From positions 1 through 35,196 of the forward strand of contig JAOTUB010000025.1 in the NCBI GenBank assembly GCA_029864095.1: 35,196 bases of DNA, in the 5' to 3' direction. A model generated the notes under the pieces. That model had not been told where the DNA came from. It did not search any database and saw only the letters and a program-made list of their open reading frames with translations. Positions 10,682 to 21,174 of the stretch are shown here, one piece after another (within the stretch, counting starts at the first letter, position 1; every line of letters starts with the position of its first letter). Source of the stretch: Gammaproteobacteria bacterium. GTDB lineage: Bacteria > Pseudomonadota > Gammaproteobacteria > Steroidobacterales > Woeseiaceae. Both the position numbers and the translations under genes were made by a program.

Positions 10682-12144
10682 TGGAAGTCCTCCGGGCAGG
10701 CCTGATGCCAACTCGACAATTGCTCATAGTTGTGCCCACAGCGCAAGAGCGTTTCCTCGCCCCAGTGTGGCGCGACGAGATGCAGGCCGACCGGCAGGCC
10801 GTCCACGAAACCGCAGGGCGTCGACATGCCGGGCAGGCCGGCAAGGTTCGCACCGATCGTGTAGATGTCGTTGAGGTACATCGTGATCGGGTCGTCGATC
10901 TTGTCACCTAGTCTGAACGCGGCAGTTGGCGACGTCGGACCCGCAATCACGTCTACTTCGGCAAATGCCTTGTGGAAGTCATCCGCAATCAGATGCCGTA
11001 CCTGCTGTGCCTTAAGGTAGTAAGCATCGTAGTAGCCGGCAGACAAAACGTAGGTGCCGGTCATGATGCGGCGTTTGACCTCCGCACCGAATCCCTCGCC
11101 TCGGCTGCGGCAATAGAGATCCAACAAATCTTCAGGGTTTTCGGCGCGGTGCCCAAAGCGCATGCCATCAAAGCGTGACAGATTGGACGAGCATTCGGCC
11201 GGAGCAACCACGTAGTAGGTCGGTACCGACAGATCGAGATTCGGCATATCGACTTCGGTAAGGATTGCGCCTTGCGATTCGAGTACTGCCAATGCCTCTT
11301 TGACCGCGGCACCGCATTGCTCGTCGAGCCCTTCGTCGAAGTGCTGCCGCACAATCCCGACACGCAGGCCCTTGAGTGATCCTGACAACGCTGCAGTGTA
11401 ATCGGCAACCGGATGCTCGATGCTGGTCGAGTCGCGCTCGTCAAAGCCCGCCATTACGCCGAGTAACAGCGCGGCGTCCTCGCTTGACCGAGTGATGATG
11501 CCCGCCTGATCCAGGCTCGACGCGAACGCGATCATTCCGTAGCGCGACACGCGCCCATAAGTAGGCTTCAATCCGACCGTTCCCGTGAGTGCGGCGGGCT
11601 GCCGGATCGAGCCGCCCGTGTCGGTACCGGTCGCCGCCGGGGTCAGGCGCGCCGCGACCGCTGCGGCCGAACCTCCGGATGAACCGCCAGGCGAGCAGTC
11701 GAGACGCCACGGATTCTTGACCGGGCCGAAGTAGCTCGTCTCGTTGGAAGAGCCCATCGCGAACTCGTCCATATTGGTCTTGCCGAGCACAACGGCACCA
11801 GCTACTGCCAGCCGTTCAACAACCGTCGCATCGTACGGCGAAACAAAATTCTCGAGCATGCGCGAACCGCAGGTCGTCAGGACACCCCGCGTGCAAAAAA
11901 TATCTTTGTGGGCGATTGGCAGACCGTTCAGGACGCCGGCGGCTCCGGCAACGCGCGCAGCGTCGGCGCGCTTCGCGGCCGCGAGTGCCTGGTCGCCAGT
12001 GACAGTGATAAACGCGTTGAGCGCCTGCTCGTGTGTTTCGATTCGTGCGAGCAGTGCCTCGGTCAACTCGACGGACGAGAAGTCACCGCGCTCGAGACCC
12101 GCGGCAAGCTGCGTCAAAGTCTGTGCATGCAAATCCAGGGCCAT
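10678..12144 (-). CDS. gatA: Asp/Glu-tRNA amidotransferase subunit A (glutaminase)
   Basis: GatA is the amidase subunit that releases ammonia from glutamine for transamidation. It has 488 residues, normal for the family. The Ser-cisSer-Lys catalytic triad is intact: Lys80 in GLPIAHKD, Ser155 in SPGGSSGGS and Ser179 in [13 protein letters not shown]. The ATG at 12144 lies 3 bp after the gatC stop, and its TGA overlaps the gatB ATG by 4 bp, so the three subunits are translationally linked. Presence of GatCAB suggests that at least one of Gln-tRNA or Asn-tRNA is made indirectly in this organism. Confidence 0.97.
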   Translation of the reverse strand: MALDLHAQTLTQLAAGLERGDFSSVELTEALLARIETHEQALNAFITVTGDQALAAAKRADAARVAGAAGVLNGLPIAHKDIFCTRGVLTTCGSRMLENFVSPYDATVVERLAVAGAVVLGKTNMDEFAMGSSNETSYFGPVKNPWRLDCSPGGSSGGSAAAVAARLTPAATGTDTGGSIRQPAALTGTVGLKPTYGRVSRYGMIAFASSLDQAGIITRSSEDAALLLGVMAGFDERDSTSIEHPVADYTAALSGSLKGLRVGIVRQHFDEGLDEQCGAAVKEALAVLESQGAILTEVDMPNLDLSVPTYYVVAPAECSSNLSRFDGMRFGHRAENPEDLLDLYCRSRGEGFGAEVKRRIMTGTYVLSAGYYDAYYLKAQQVRHLIADDFHKAFAEVDVIAGPTSPTAAFRLGDKIDDPITMYLNDIYTIGANLAGLPGMSTPCGFVDGLPVGLHLVAPHWGEETLLRCGHNYEQLSSWHQACPEDFQ

Positions 12145-12147
12145 GGG

Positions 12148-12435
12148 TCACTCGATGACTTTTGGCACCAGATACAGACCGTGCTCGACCAGCGGCGCAT
12201 TTTGCTGCACGTGATCTCGATCATTTGGCTCTGTGACCCGATCAGGGCGCAAGCGTTGCGACTCATTGAGGGGATGCGCCATCGGCACGACATTTTCCGT
12301 GTCCGCCTGACTCAACTGGTCGACGAAATCGACGATTCGCGACAGTTTGTCGACTGTCTCGCTGAACTCGTCATCTGCGAGCCTGAGTCTCGCCAGCATC
12401 GCGATATGCTGAACTTGATCTTTATCGAGTGACAC
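12148..12435 (-). CDS. gatC: Asp/Glu-tRNA amidotransferase subunit C
   Basis: GatC is the small subunit that wraps around GatA and GatB and stabilises the complex. The 95-residue protein begins SLDKDQVQHIAMLARLRL and contains the conserved DFVDQLSQADTENVVPMAHP segment. I choose the GTG at 12435, with AGGA 8 nt upstream, because family members start exactly here; the frame stays open 19 codons further upstream through GC-rich, non-homologous sequence. It is the first gene of gatCAB and is divergent from mreB, as in Pseudomonas. Confidence 0.93.
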   Translation of the reverse strand: MSLDKDQVQHIAMLARLRLADDEFSETVDKLSRIVDFVDQLSQADTENVVPMAHPLNESQRLRPDRVTEPNDRDHVQQNAPLVEHGLYLVPKVIE

Positions 12436-12491
12436 GGGGAAAATCCTGCTTGTCCGGGTGCGTGATTCGCCGTCCGGCGGGCGCGCCCGCA

Positions 12492-12520
12492 ATGATACAT
12501 GCTGCCTTGTGCAATGTCGT
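12492..12520 (-). promoter_or_regulatory. Weak promoter candidate for gatCAB
   Basis: On the minus strand a -35 like ACGACA (12520-12515) and a -10 like TATCAT (12497-12492) are separated by 17 bp. The predicted start falls near a 14-bp GC palindrome at 12477-12490. The -35 overlaps the mreB promoter candidate on the other strand. By eye only. Confidence 0.3.
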
Positions 12521-12535
12521 GCGCATTGTTAGATT
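12507..12535 (+). promoter_or_regulatory. Promoter candidate for the mreB cluster
   Basis: TTGTGC (12507-12512), a 17-bp spacer and TAGATT (12530-12535) give a plausible sigma70 promoter about 36 bp before the mreB ATG. It sits in the 135-bp divergent gatC-mreB region, the only sizeable intergenic space before the long envelope cluster. Confidence 0.4.
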
Positions 12536-12537
12536 AG

Positions 12538-13614
<1,077 letters not shown>

Positions 13615-13659
13615 GCCGTAATTCGGGCCTGGTTGACGATTTGCGGATGCTAAGCACCG

Positions 13660-14544
13660 ATGGTCGCTTCCCGAACCAGTAACACCAATCCGGCACGCAT
13701 TCCCGCTCTCGGCGTTCGCGTCCTTTTGCTGTTGTTCGCGAGCATCCTGCTCATGGTGCTCGATCACCGGCAGAACCATCTTAATACAGTTCGCAAGGCC
13801 GTCGGGGCCGCAGTGTATCCGGTACAACTTGTCGTGGATGCGCCGTTCCGGCTCTGGGAGTGGATTCGCGAGCGCACACAGTCTCGGGACGAAATGCAGC
13901 AGGAACTCAATCATCTGCGGAACGAGCGGCTTTTTACCAAAGCCGAATTGCAGCAACTCAATGCGCTCAAGGCAGAGAATGCCCGGTTGCGCGATTTGCT
14001 CGAAGCGCGCGGTCGGGTGCGCGACGAAATTCGCGTCGCCAAGATCATGGCCGTGGACGCGAACCCCTACCGGCACAACATTGTCATCGATATCGGCGAA
14101 CGCGAGGGTGCGTACGACGGCCAGGCCATCATCGATGCCGTTGGTGTGATCGGTCAGGTCATCAAGACCGGCCTGACGACCTCGCAGGCGATGCTCATCA
14201 GTGATCCGAGCCATTCGCTGCCCGTCGAAGTCAATCGCAACGGCCTGCGCACGATTGCGAACGGCACTGGCGAATTCGATCGACTCGACCTGCCGTTTAT
14301 TACGAACAACGCCGATATCCAGCCCGGGGACCTGCTGGTCACGTCTGGATTGGGCGGCGCGTTTCCCGCAGGCTATCCGGTCGCCGTCGTCGAAACCGTC
14401 AACAGAATTCCTCAGGATCCGTTTGCCGACGTTACGGCAACGCCCGCGGCCGCCCTCGATCAGGTTCGCGAAGTCATGTTGATCTGGTCGTCTGCCGAAA
14501 CACAGACCGAAATGCAGACTGAAACGGAGCCCGACGATGAGTAG
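13660..14544 (+). CDS. mreC: Rod-shape determining protein MreC
   Basis: MreC is a bitopic inner-membrane protein that activates PBP2-RodA from the periplasm. The 294 residues comprise one N-terminal transmembrane segment (about 20-38, VLLLLFASILLMVL), a coiled coil (about 75-115, rich in Leu, Glu and Arg, for example AENARLRDLLEAR) and the paired beta-barrel domains (about 120-275, with VIGQVIKTGLTTSQAML and LLVTSGLGGAFPAGYPV). A short polar, Glu/Thr-rich tail ends the protein. It starts 45 bp after mreB and overlaps mreD by 8 bp. Confidence 0.97.
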   Translation: MVASRTSNTNPARIPALGVRVLLLLFASILLMVLDHRQNHLNTVRKAVGAAVYPVQLVVDAPFRLWEWIRERTQSRDEMQQELNHLRNERLFTKAELQQLNALKAENARLRDLLEARGRVRDEIRVAKIMAVDANPYRHNIVIDIGEREGAYDGQAIIDAVGVIGQVIKTGLTTSQAMLISDPSHSLPVEVNRNGLRTIANGTGEFDRLDLPFITNNADIQPGDLLVTSGLGGAFPAGYPVAVVETVNRIPQDPFADVTATPAAALDQVREVMLIWSSAETQTEMQTETEPDDE

Positions 14545-15028
14545 TGGCGGCAGCACGCAGCGACTACCGGTGGTCATCACGATCGTCGTCGCTTTGATGC
14601 TGATGGTCGTGCCGCTGCCGGACTGGGCGGCACCGTTTAGGCCCGACTGGGTTGCGCTGACACTTATTTACTGGGCGATGATGTTGCCGCGTACCTGGAG
14701 CGTTGGCTCCGCGTGGATCGTCGGCATTGTGCTTGACGTTGCGCAGGGAACCATTCTTGGCCAGCACGCGCTGGCGCTGTGCCTGATCGTCTTTATTACC
14801 GTACGGTTTCATCTCCTGATGCGCGTTTTTCCGCTGCAGCAGCTTGCCGCAACGGTGTTCGCGATCCTCGCTTTGTATCAGTTCATCCTGTTCTGGATCA
14901 ACGGCGTTGCGGGCATTGACGTGCCTGCGGTCGATTACTGGGGTCCGGTCATAACGGGCACACTTTTCTGGCCCGTCGTCCTGATAGTGCTGCGTGGGGT
15001 ACGCGTTCGAATCCAATTGGGGCATTAA
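14537..15028 (+). CDS. mreD: Rod-shape determining protein MreD
   Basis: MreD is a small polytopic inner-membrane protein of the elongasome. The 163 residues hold about five hydrophobic segments, with the family stretch FRPDWVALTLIYWAMMLPRTWSVGSAWIVGIVLDVAQGTILGQ (given here in part: RPDWVALTLIYW and GIVLDVAQGT near 30-75). The ATG at 14537 has GGAG 7 nt upstream and overlaps the mreC stop. It is followed within 2 bp by the mrdA start, so mreC, mreD and mrdA are probably translated in a coupled way. Confidence 0.95.
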   Translation: MSSGGSTQRLPVVITIVVALMLMVVPLPDWAAPFRPDWVALTLIYWAMMLPRTWSVGSAWIVGIVLDVAQGTILGQHALALCLIVFITVRFHLLMRVFPLQQLAATVFAILALYQFILFWINGVAGIDVPAVDYWGPVITGTLFWPVVLIVLRGVRVRIQLGH

Positions 15029-15029
15029 C

Positions 15030-16925
15030 TTGGATCTGTTGTCGCCCATCAAGGACCATCATTCGGAGCGCCGGCTGTTTATCGCGCGCGTCATCCTGAC
15101 CTCGATCATTGGTTTTCTGTTGCTCAGCACGGTCATTGCACGACTGGTGCAGCTGCAGATTTTTGACCATGAAGTCTTCGCGGCGCAATCACAGGGTAAT
15201 CGCGTTCGCATCGAGGCCGTGCCGCCGATCCGCGGCCTCGTCTTCGACCGTGAAGGCCGGGTCCTGGCCGAAAACCTGCCTGCCTATCAACTGGAACTAA
15301 TTCCGGAACAGGTCGCGGACATCGACGATACCTTGCAACGCCTCGCCACCCTCGGATTGATCGACGCCGACGACATTGTCGGGTTCAAGGAACTCAGCGA
15401 GAGCGGACCACGATTCAAGCCCGTCACGCTCAAGCTGCGGCTAAGCGAGGTGGAGATCGCCAACTTTGCGATACAGCGGCCGCGTTTCCCAGGGGTCGAC
15501 TTCAAGCCGCGCCTGGTGCGCCACTACCCGAACGGCGAAGCGATTGCGCACGCGGTTGGCTACGTCGGCGCGCTATCAAAGAACGATCTTGCACGACTCG
15601 ATACGTCCTCCTACGCAGGGACGGCGCACACCGGCAAGACAGGCGTGGAAAACAGCTTCGAGCCCTATTTGCATGGCGACGTCGGTTACCGGCACATCGT
15701 GTCCAACGCGCTCGGCCGGCAGATTCCGACTGACTCCAGAAACATGGCGGATTCACTACCTGACGACGAATCATCAGCACCCGGCCAGAACGTTTATCTG
15801 AGTCTTGACCTGGACCTGCAACTGCTCGCGACAAAAGCACTCGAAGGACGGCGGGGAGCCGTTGTTGCGATCGACCCCTGGAGCGGTGAAATCCTGACAA
15901 TGGTCAGCGCCCCTTCTTTCGATCCCAACCTGTTCGCCGTCGGAATGTCGACAGCGCAGTATGCGGAGCTACAGAACGACCTCGGGCAACCGTTGTTCAA
16001 TCGCGCCATACGCGGCGCCTACCCACCTGGATCGACGATAAAGCCAATGCTTGCCCTCGCGGCTCTGGACACGGGCGCGACCAATCCGATGAGAAGGAGT
16101 ATATGCCGCGGATTTTTCATGTTGCCGAACACAACTCACCGCTACCGCGACTGGAAACCCGAAGGACATGGCGAGGTCGATCTGCACGATGCCATTACCC
16201 AATCTTGCGACGTCTATTTCTATGAGCTCAGTGGCGACATCGGCATCGACAACATGCACGACTATCTGGACAAGTTCGGGCTCGGGCAAGCTACAGGCAT
16301 CGACGTCCGCGGTGAACATCTGGGCGTAAACCCGTCGCGCGACTGGAAACGCACTGCGTTTACTGAAAGAGCAGACCAACGCTGGTTTCATGGCGAGACC
16401 GTTAACAACTCGATCGGCCAGGGATACATGCTCACAACGCCGCTGCAGCTCGCCGGCGCCGCCGCAGCTTTGGCTACCCGTGGCACTCGCTTCCAGCCAC
16501 ATCTCGTCGCCGCGGTCGAGGACCCGATAACGGGGCGGCGTACATTGACCGCTCCGACGCGACTCGCTGACGTCGGGATTAACGATCAGTCGTACTGGGA
16601 AATCGTTATTGGCGCCATGCACGACGTCATGCAAAACGTACGCGGAACGGCTTACGCTACTGGCCGTAACGCCGAGTATGAAATGGCTGGCAAGAGCGGC
16701 ACGGCGCAGGTGTTCTCGGTCGCCCAGGAAGAGGAATACGACGAGGAAGAGATTGAAGAACGGTTGCGGGATCACGCCCTGTTTATCGCTTTTGCGCCTG
16801 TCGATAATCCACGCATCGCTGTCGCTGTAGTTGTGGAGAATGGCTCGAGCGGGAGCCGGGTCGCGGCACCGATTGCGCGCGCCATCATGGATGAGTACCT
16901 CGGGTACGGTGGCGATGCGCCTTAG
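15030..16925 (+). CDS. mrdA: Penicillin-binding protein 2, elongasome transpeptidase
   Basis: PBP2 cross-links peptidoglycan during cell elongation, with RodA as glycosyltransferase partner. I start it at TTG 15030 (MDLLSPIKDHHSERR), matching related proteins, 1 bp after the mreD stop; a GTG at 14994 is the alternative, and neither is ATG. This gives 631 residues: a transmembrane anchor at about 20-45, a pedestal domain (FDREGRVLAENLPAY; HTGKTGVENSFEPYL) and the transpeptidase domain. Active-site motifs are Ser335-T-I-Lys338, Ser392-C-D and Lys555-S-G-T. After KSGT comes an acidic stretch (EEEYDEEEIEERLRDH), longer in Glu than usual but at a normal loop position. The stop lies within rodA. 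Confidence 0.96.
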   Translation: MDLLSPIKDHHSERRLFIARVILTSIIGFLLLSTVIARLVQLQIFDHEVFAAQSQGNRVRIEAVPPIRGLVFDREGRVLAENLPAYQLELIPEQVADIDDTLQRLATLGLIDADDIVGFKELSESGPRFKPVTLKLRLSEVEIANFAIQRPRFPGVDFKPRLVRHYPNGEAIAHAVGYVGALSKNDLARLDTSSYAGTAHTGKTGVENSFEPYLHGDVGYRHIVSNALGRQIPTDSRNMADSLPDDESSAPGQNVYLSLDLDLQLLATKALEGRRGAVVAIDPWSGEILTMVSAPSFDPNLFAVGMSTAQYAELQNDLGQPLFNRAIRGAYPPGSTIKPMLALAALDTGATNPMRRSICRGFFMLPNTTHRYRDWKPEGHGEVDLHDAITQSCDVYFYELSGDIGIDNMHDYLDKFGLGQATGIDVRGEHLGVNPSRDWKRTAFTERADQRWFHGETVNNSIGQGYMLTTPLQLAGAAAALATRGTRFQPHLVAAVEDPITGRRTLTAPTRLADVGINDQSYWEIVIGAMHDVMQNVRGTAYATGRNAEYEMAGKSGTAQVFSVAQEEEYDEEEIEERLRDHALFIAFAPVDNPRIAVAVVVENGSSGSRVAAPIARAIMDEYLGYGGDAP

Positions 16926-18054
16926 CGAAACGCAGCGGCTCATTGCCAGCAAACCGGCGCCACTCGGCGACCTCGCGCGCGCGTTTCGACGCCTGAACAT
17001 CGACGCGCCGCTATTTGTTGGCATCCTGCTGATAAGTGCGCTTGGGCTCGTGGTACTCTACAGCGCCGTTGGCGAAAACATGCGGCTTTTGGTCAATCAG
17101 ATCTTGCGCCTCGGCGTTGCGCTGGTCGCCATGCTGATCACGGCGCAGCTGTCGCCGGATTTCCTGCGGCGCTGGACACCGTGGGGCTTTCTCGGCGGGC
17201 TAATACTACTAGTGCTCGTGCTCACGACCGGAGAGGTCAGCCAGGGTGCGCAGCGCTGGCTCAACCTCGGTATTCGATTCCAGCCGTCGGAAATCATGAA
17301 GCTCGCCGTGCCAATGATGGCCGCCTGGTACCTCCACGATCGGCAGATTCCACCGCGCGCCGGGCAACTTTTGCTACTCGCATTGATGATCGTCGTGCCT
17401 ACCGCGCTGATCGCCCGCCAGCCTGACCTCGGTACGGCTCTGCTGATCGCGGCGTCCGGCATCATCGTCATTGTACTTGCCGGCCTGCCGATTCGCGTAA
17501 TGGTCGCGCTGGCGGTTCTCGCGATACCTGGCGCACTCGTCTTGTGGAACTTCATGCAGGACTATCAGAAGCAGCGCGTGCTGACGTTGCTCGATCCCGA
17601 CGCCGACCCGCTCGGTGCCGGTTACAACATTATTCAGTCAAAGATCGCAATCGGCTCGGGCGGTTTGTTTGGCAAGGGCTGGACAAACGGCTCGCAAGCG
17701 CAGCTCGAATTCCTCCCCGAGCGCGACACCGACTTCATCTTCGCGGTTATGGGTGAGGAACTCGGTCTGCTGGGTGTGCTCGCGCTGATCGTTTTGTACG
17801 TTTTTGTCATTGGTCGCGGGCTGTACATCGCCATCCAGGCGCCGGACACCTACTCGCGTCTGCTTGCCGGTTCGATCAGCCTGACCTTTTTTGTATATGT
17901 GTTCGTGAACACGGCAATGGTCACCGGGATCGTGCCAGTCGTCGGAGTTCCATTGCCATTGGTCAGTTTTGGAGGAACATCCATGGTGACGCTGCTGGCC
18001 GGATTCGGTATTCTGATGTCCATTCAATCTCACCGAAAACTGTTACCACACTGA
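16915..18054 (+). CDS. rodA: SEDS peptidoglycan glycosyltransferase RodA
   Basis: RodA polymerises lipid II into glycan strands and works as a pair with PBP2. With ATG 16915 (MRLSETQRLI) the protein has 379 residues and about ten transmembrane helices. The family motif FLPERDTDFIFAVMGEELGLLG, here cited as FLPERDTDFIFAVMGEE near 277-293, contains the catalytic Asp region, and the end PLPLVSFGGTSMVTLLAGFGIL is typical of SEDS proteins. The start overlaps the mrdA 3' end by 11 bp and the stop overlaps the mltB start (TGATG). The frame is open further upstream inside mrdA, but that part is not RodA-like. Confidence 0.96.
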   Translation: MRLSETQRLIASKPAPLGDLARAFRRLNIDAPLFVGILLISALGLVVLYSAVGENMRLLVNQILRLGVALVAMLITAQLSPDFLRRWTPWGFLGGLILLVLVLTTGEVSQGAQRWLNLGIRFQPSEIMKLAVPMMAAWYLHDRQIPPRAGQLLLLALMIVVPTALIARQPDLGTALLIAASGIIVIVLAGLPIRVMVALAVLAIPGALVLWNFMQDYQKQRVLTLLDPDADPLGAGYNIIQSKIAIGSGGLFGKGWTNGSQAQLEFLPERDTDFIFAVMGEELGLLGVLALIVLYVFVIGRGLYIAIQAPDTYSRLLAGSISLTFFVYVFVNTAMVTGIVPVVGVPLPLVSFGGTSMVTLLAGFGILMSIQSHRKLLPH

Positions 18055-19106
18055 TGAAGAACGGCGTCGAACCGCAACATTCAGTGCTCATTCGTGTCTA
18101 TCGTTTCGTTATGAGAAAAATTTCGGTTCGACCTCACTTACTCGTCGCCTCACTGCTGCTGTTCGTGTCTGCGAGTTATGCGATCGACCTCGACCGGCCT
18201 GACGTTGCAGCATTCATTGAAACGATGGTCGCGAAGCATGGCTATGATCAGGACGCCATTCGTACCATTCTCGGTGAGGCCAAGATGCAGAGCTCGATTA
18301 TCGATCTGATCAGCAAGCCCGCAGAAAAGACCCTGACCTGGGCTGAGTACCGACCGATTTTCATGACCAAGGCGCGCATTCGTGCGGGCGCTGCGTTTTG
18401 GCGCGAGAACCGAGAAACCCTTGAAATGATCAGCGCAAAAAACGGCGTGCCTGTTGAGATACTCGTCGGCATCATCGGTGTCGAAACTTATTTCGGCCGA
18501 ATCACGGGCGGGCATCGCGTAATCGATGCTCTCACGACGCTGGCCTTCTTCTATCCACCGCGGCAAAAGTTCTTCCGCGGCGAACTCGAGCAGTTCTTGT
18601 TACTTGTCCGCGAAGAGGACATGCTGGCCACCGACGCGATTGGTTCCTATGCCGGTGCAATGGGGCGACCGCAATTTATGCCATCCAGTTATCGTGCGTA
18701 CGCAATTGACTCTACTGGCGACGGCAAGCGTGACATCTGGAACAACTGGGCTGACGTCGCGGGCAGCATCGCCAACTACTTCAATGCGCACGGCTGGAAG
18801 TCCGGCGAAGAGGTTGCGGCCCGGGCGACTCTGAGCTCCCGCTGGAACGGTGAGTTACCGAAGAAGAATAAACTCAAAGCCGAGCAGACGGTTAGCTCGC
18901 TCAGCGACATGGGGGTCGTTTTCTCCACGACCATGCCCAACGAATCGGCGGGGCAGCTGCTATCTCTCGAAGGGCCATACGGCGACGAACTTTGGGTTGG
19001 CTTCCATAACTTCTTCGTCATAACGCGTTACAACCATAGCGTCATGTACGCGTTGGCGGTTCACCAGCTCGGGCAGGAAATTGCGGAAGAGGTGCGTCGG
19101 CGTTGA
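18054..19106 (+). CDS. mltB: Membrane-bound/periplasmic lytic transglycosylase B
   Basis: MltB cleaves peptidoglycan glycan strands, forming 1,6-anhydro-MurNAc ends. The protein has 350 residues from ATG 18054, which overlaps the rodA stop, or 331 from ATG 18111; neither has a good Shine-Dalgarno site. A signal peptide follows the second Met (LLVASLLLFVSASYA), without a lipobox Cys, so the mature form is probably soluble, as in the SltB branch. The catalytic Glu is Glu144 in VGIIGVETYFG, and GAMGRPQFMPSSYRAYA and GDGKRDIWNNWADVAGSIANYF are family hallmarks. Its anhydro products are the substrate route for AmgK-MurU, also in this window. Confidence 0.95.
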   Translation: MKNGVEPQHSVLIRVYRFVMRKISVRPHLLVASLLLFVSASYAIDLDRPDVAAFIETMVAKHGYDQDAIRTILGEAKMQSSIIDLISKPAEKTLTWAEYRPIFMTKARIRAGAAFWRENRETLEMISAKNGVPVEILVGIIGVETYFGRITGGHRVIDALTTLAFFYPPRQKFFRGELEQFLLLVREEDMLATDAIGSYAGAMGRPQFMPSSYRAYAIDSTGDGKRDIWNNWADVAGSIANYFNAHGWKSGEEVAARATLSSRWNGELPKKNKLKAEQTVSSLSDMGVVFSTTMPNESAGQLLSLEGPYGDELWVGFHNFFVITRYNHSVMYALAVHQLGQEIAEEVRRR

Positions 19107-19978
19107 CTCTTAAGCCGCATACAGTACTGCTGCTACTGGCGCTTGCTGCGTCGCTTGCATCGTGTGGTTCGAGCAGAATAAAAGACGGCCCGCCGCGCTC
19201 GGGCAGTGTGTTTATTCCGGAGCTGCCAGATGATGCGGTACCGCGGCGCGAACCGCGCAGCCGCTACGGCAATGGCCCTGTTTACGAGGTATTCGGAAAA
19301 CGCTACACCGTCATGCCGAGCAGCGACGGCTACAAGGAACGCGGCGTCGCCTCATGGTATGGAAAAAAATTCCACAAAAAGCTGACATCCATGCAGGAAC
19401 CGTACGACATGTACGCAATGACCGCGGCGCACAAGTCATTGCCATTGCCGACCTATGTTCGTGTACGCAACCTGCGTAATGACAAGAGTGTAATCGTGCG
19501 CGTCAACGATCGTGGGCCGTTTGTCCACAATCGTATTATCGACCTGTCGTATTCGGCAGCCCTGAAGCTCGACATGGTTGGCACCGGCACCAGTCTCGTC
19601 GAGGTCGAGGCAATCGGCTTCGACGCGCCGAGCGGCGACCGCCCGACGCGACGGACAATCACGGCCGCGCCACCGGCACCCGTGCCGGAATCGCAGCCGG
19701 ATCCGGAGCCGGCCGCCGCGACTGCGCCGGAGCCCGTTTCCAGCCACAAGATCTTTGTTCAGATCGGGGCCTTTGGGGACCGGGAGAATGCAGAGCGGCG
19801 CTTGTCCAAACTACGCTCAGGTGGCATCGGCACCGGGTTCATCCTCGAAGACAGGAGCAGCAACGCGGCCCTCTATCGCGTGCGCGTCGGCCCAATCAAA
19901 AGCGTGGTGCAGTACGACATCCTCATCGAAGAGCTCGAAAACCTCGGTATCATGGACCCCTACCTCGTTACCGACTAA
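19103..19978 (+). CDS. rlpA: RlpA, lipoprotein lytic transglycosylase with SPOR domain
   Basis: RlpA acts on glycan strands stripped of stem peptides, mainly at the division site. The 291-residue protein has a lipoprotein signal with lipobox LASC (Cys21). A double-psi beta-barrel domain follows at about 75-165: GVASWYGKKFH, then Glu in QEPYDM, His in TAAHKSLPLP and Asp in VRVNDRGPF, the positions reported as catalytic in Pseudomonas RlpA. A Pro/Ala/Glu-rich linker (about 195-215) leads to a C-terminal SPOR domain (HKIFVQIGAFGDRENAERR), which binds denuded glycan. The start is TTG 19103, forced by the lipoprotein signal, with GAGGTG about 8 nt upstream; it overlaps the mltB stop. Confidence 0.95.
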   Translation: MTLKPHTVLLLLALAASLASCGSSRIKDGPPRSGSVFIPELPDDAVPRREPRSRYGNGPVYEVFGKRYTVMPSSDGYKERGVASWYGKKFHKKLTSMQEPYDMYAMTAAHKSLPLPTYVRVRNLRNDKSVIVRVNDRGPFVHNRIIDLSYSAALKLDMVGTGTSLVEVEAIGFDAPSGDRPTRRTITAAPPAPVPESQPDPEPAAATAPEPVSSHKIFVQIGAFGDRENAERRLSKLRSGGIGTGFILEDRSSNAALYRVRVGPIKSVVQYDILIEELENLGIMDPYLVTD

Positions 19979-20021
19979 CCCATTACAATACGCGCCCTGA
20001 CCGATTACCTCCGAGAATCCA

Positions 20022-21158
20022 TTGAGAGTTCGTTTTTTCGCGCTATTTGCGCTGTTCGTTGCCGTTAGTTCGCCGGCCGCTGATCTCCTCCCCCTTCCGG
20101 CACCACCGATTATTGGTGCTACGAGCTATATCGTTATTGACGGACGCACCGCTCATGAGATAGCTGCGCTGGAGCCCGACAGTCCGGTCGCGCCCGCGAG
20201 CTTGACCAAGCTAATGGCAGCCTATGTCGTTTTCAAGACGCTGCGGGAAGAACAGATTGCGCTGGCCGATGAAGTAACCGTGAGCGAAAAAGCCTGGCGC
20301 GCCGAAGGTTCACGCATGTTCATCGAGGTCGGCAAGCGCGTGTCGGTGCGGGATTTGCTGCTCGGCATGATCGTTCAGTCCGGCAACGACGCGAGTATAG
20401 CTCTGGCCGAACATGTCGCCGGCTCGGAGACCGTTTTCGCCGAGATGATGAATCAGTACGCGCGAGCGCTTGGCATGCTGTCTAGCAATTTCGTTAACGC
20501 AACCGGTCTGCCGCATGACGATCACTACTCGACTGCACGGGACCTGGCGACGCTCGCACGCGCTATCATCACGGAGTTCCCGGACTTCTACAAATGGTAT
20601 TCGGTCAAGGAATTTACGTTCAACGGCATTAAACAGCCTAACCGTAATAACCTGCTTTGGCGTGACGATTCAGTTGACGGCATGAAGACCGGGCATACCG
20701 ATGCCGCCGGTTACTGCCTCGTCTCGTCTGCACAACGTGACGAAATGCGCATCATTGCCGTCGTGCTCGGAACCTCGAGCGCCAAAGCCAGAATCGATGG
20801 CAGCCAGGCGTTGCTCAACTACGCATTCCGGTTCTTCGAGACCCGCTTGCTCTACAAGGCCGGCGAAGAAATTGCACAAGCTCGAATCTGGAAGTCGGCA
20901 AACGAATTCTCGCCGCTCGGTGTACTTGATGACCTTTACATCACCGTGCAGCGCGGCGCTTATGACTCGCTCGATTCTGTGCTGAACATTCCGGCAATTC
21001 TGGTCGCGCCGGTCGCTCAGGGCCAGCCGCTCGCCGAGCTGAAAATCACATTGAATGGCGCCGACATTACCAGTCAACCTTTGCGTGCTTTGGCCGACAA
21101 CCCAAGCGGTTCATTCTGGCAGCGAACCCGTGATAGCGTCAGTCTCTGGTTCGAATGA
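20022..21158 (+). CDS. dacA: D-alanyl-D-alanine carboxypeptidase (PBP5/6 type)
   Basis: This periplasmic DD-carboxypeptidase removes the terminal D-Ala of stem peptides and so controls cross-linking. The 378 residues carry a signal peptide (MRVRFFALFALFVAVSSPAA), the active-site motifs Ser60-L-T-Lys63, Ser120-G-Asn122 and Lys222-T-Gly224, a PBP5-type C-terminal beta domain (about 270-355) and a final amphipathic helix (NPSGSFWQRTRDSVSLWFE) that would lie on the membrane. The only usable start is TTG 20022 with a weak GAG upstream; no ATG or GTG fits the signal peptide. It follows rlpA after 43 bp and precedes ybeD by 16 bp. Assignment to dacA versus dacC is arbitrary. Confidence 0.95.
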   Translation: MRVRFFALFALFVAVSSPAADLLPLPAPPIIGATSYIVIDGRTAHEIAALEPDSPVAPASLTKLMAAYVVFKTLREEQIALADEVTVSEKAWRAEGSRMFIEVGKRVSVRDLLLGMIVQSGNDASIALAEHVAGSETVFAEMMNQYARALGMLSSNFVNATGLPHDDHYSTARDLATLARAIITEFPDFYKWYSVKEFTFNGIKQPNRNNLLWRDDSVDGMKTGHTDAAGYCLVSSAQRDEMRIIAVVLGTSSAKARIDGSQALLNYAFRFFETRLLYKAGEEIAQARIWKSANEFSPLGVLDDLYITVQRGAYDSLDSVLNIPAILVAPVAQGQPLAELKITLNGADITSQPLRALADNPSGSFWQRTRDSVSLWFE

Positions 21159-21174
21159 GCAGGGGAAGAACGCG

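Noticed and set aside
16736-16770. Glu-rich stretch in PBP2 after the KSGT motif as a possible inserted domain
   Set aside because: The loop position and following ERLRDH motif are normal for PBP2; only the local composition is more acidic.
18054-18111. mltB start at 18111 rather than 18054
   Set aside because: Not fully excluded. ATG 18111 fits a shorter signal peptide, but neither ATG has a Shine-Dalgarno site and the 18054 start overlaps the rodA stop; I kept the coupled start and note the alternative.
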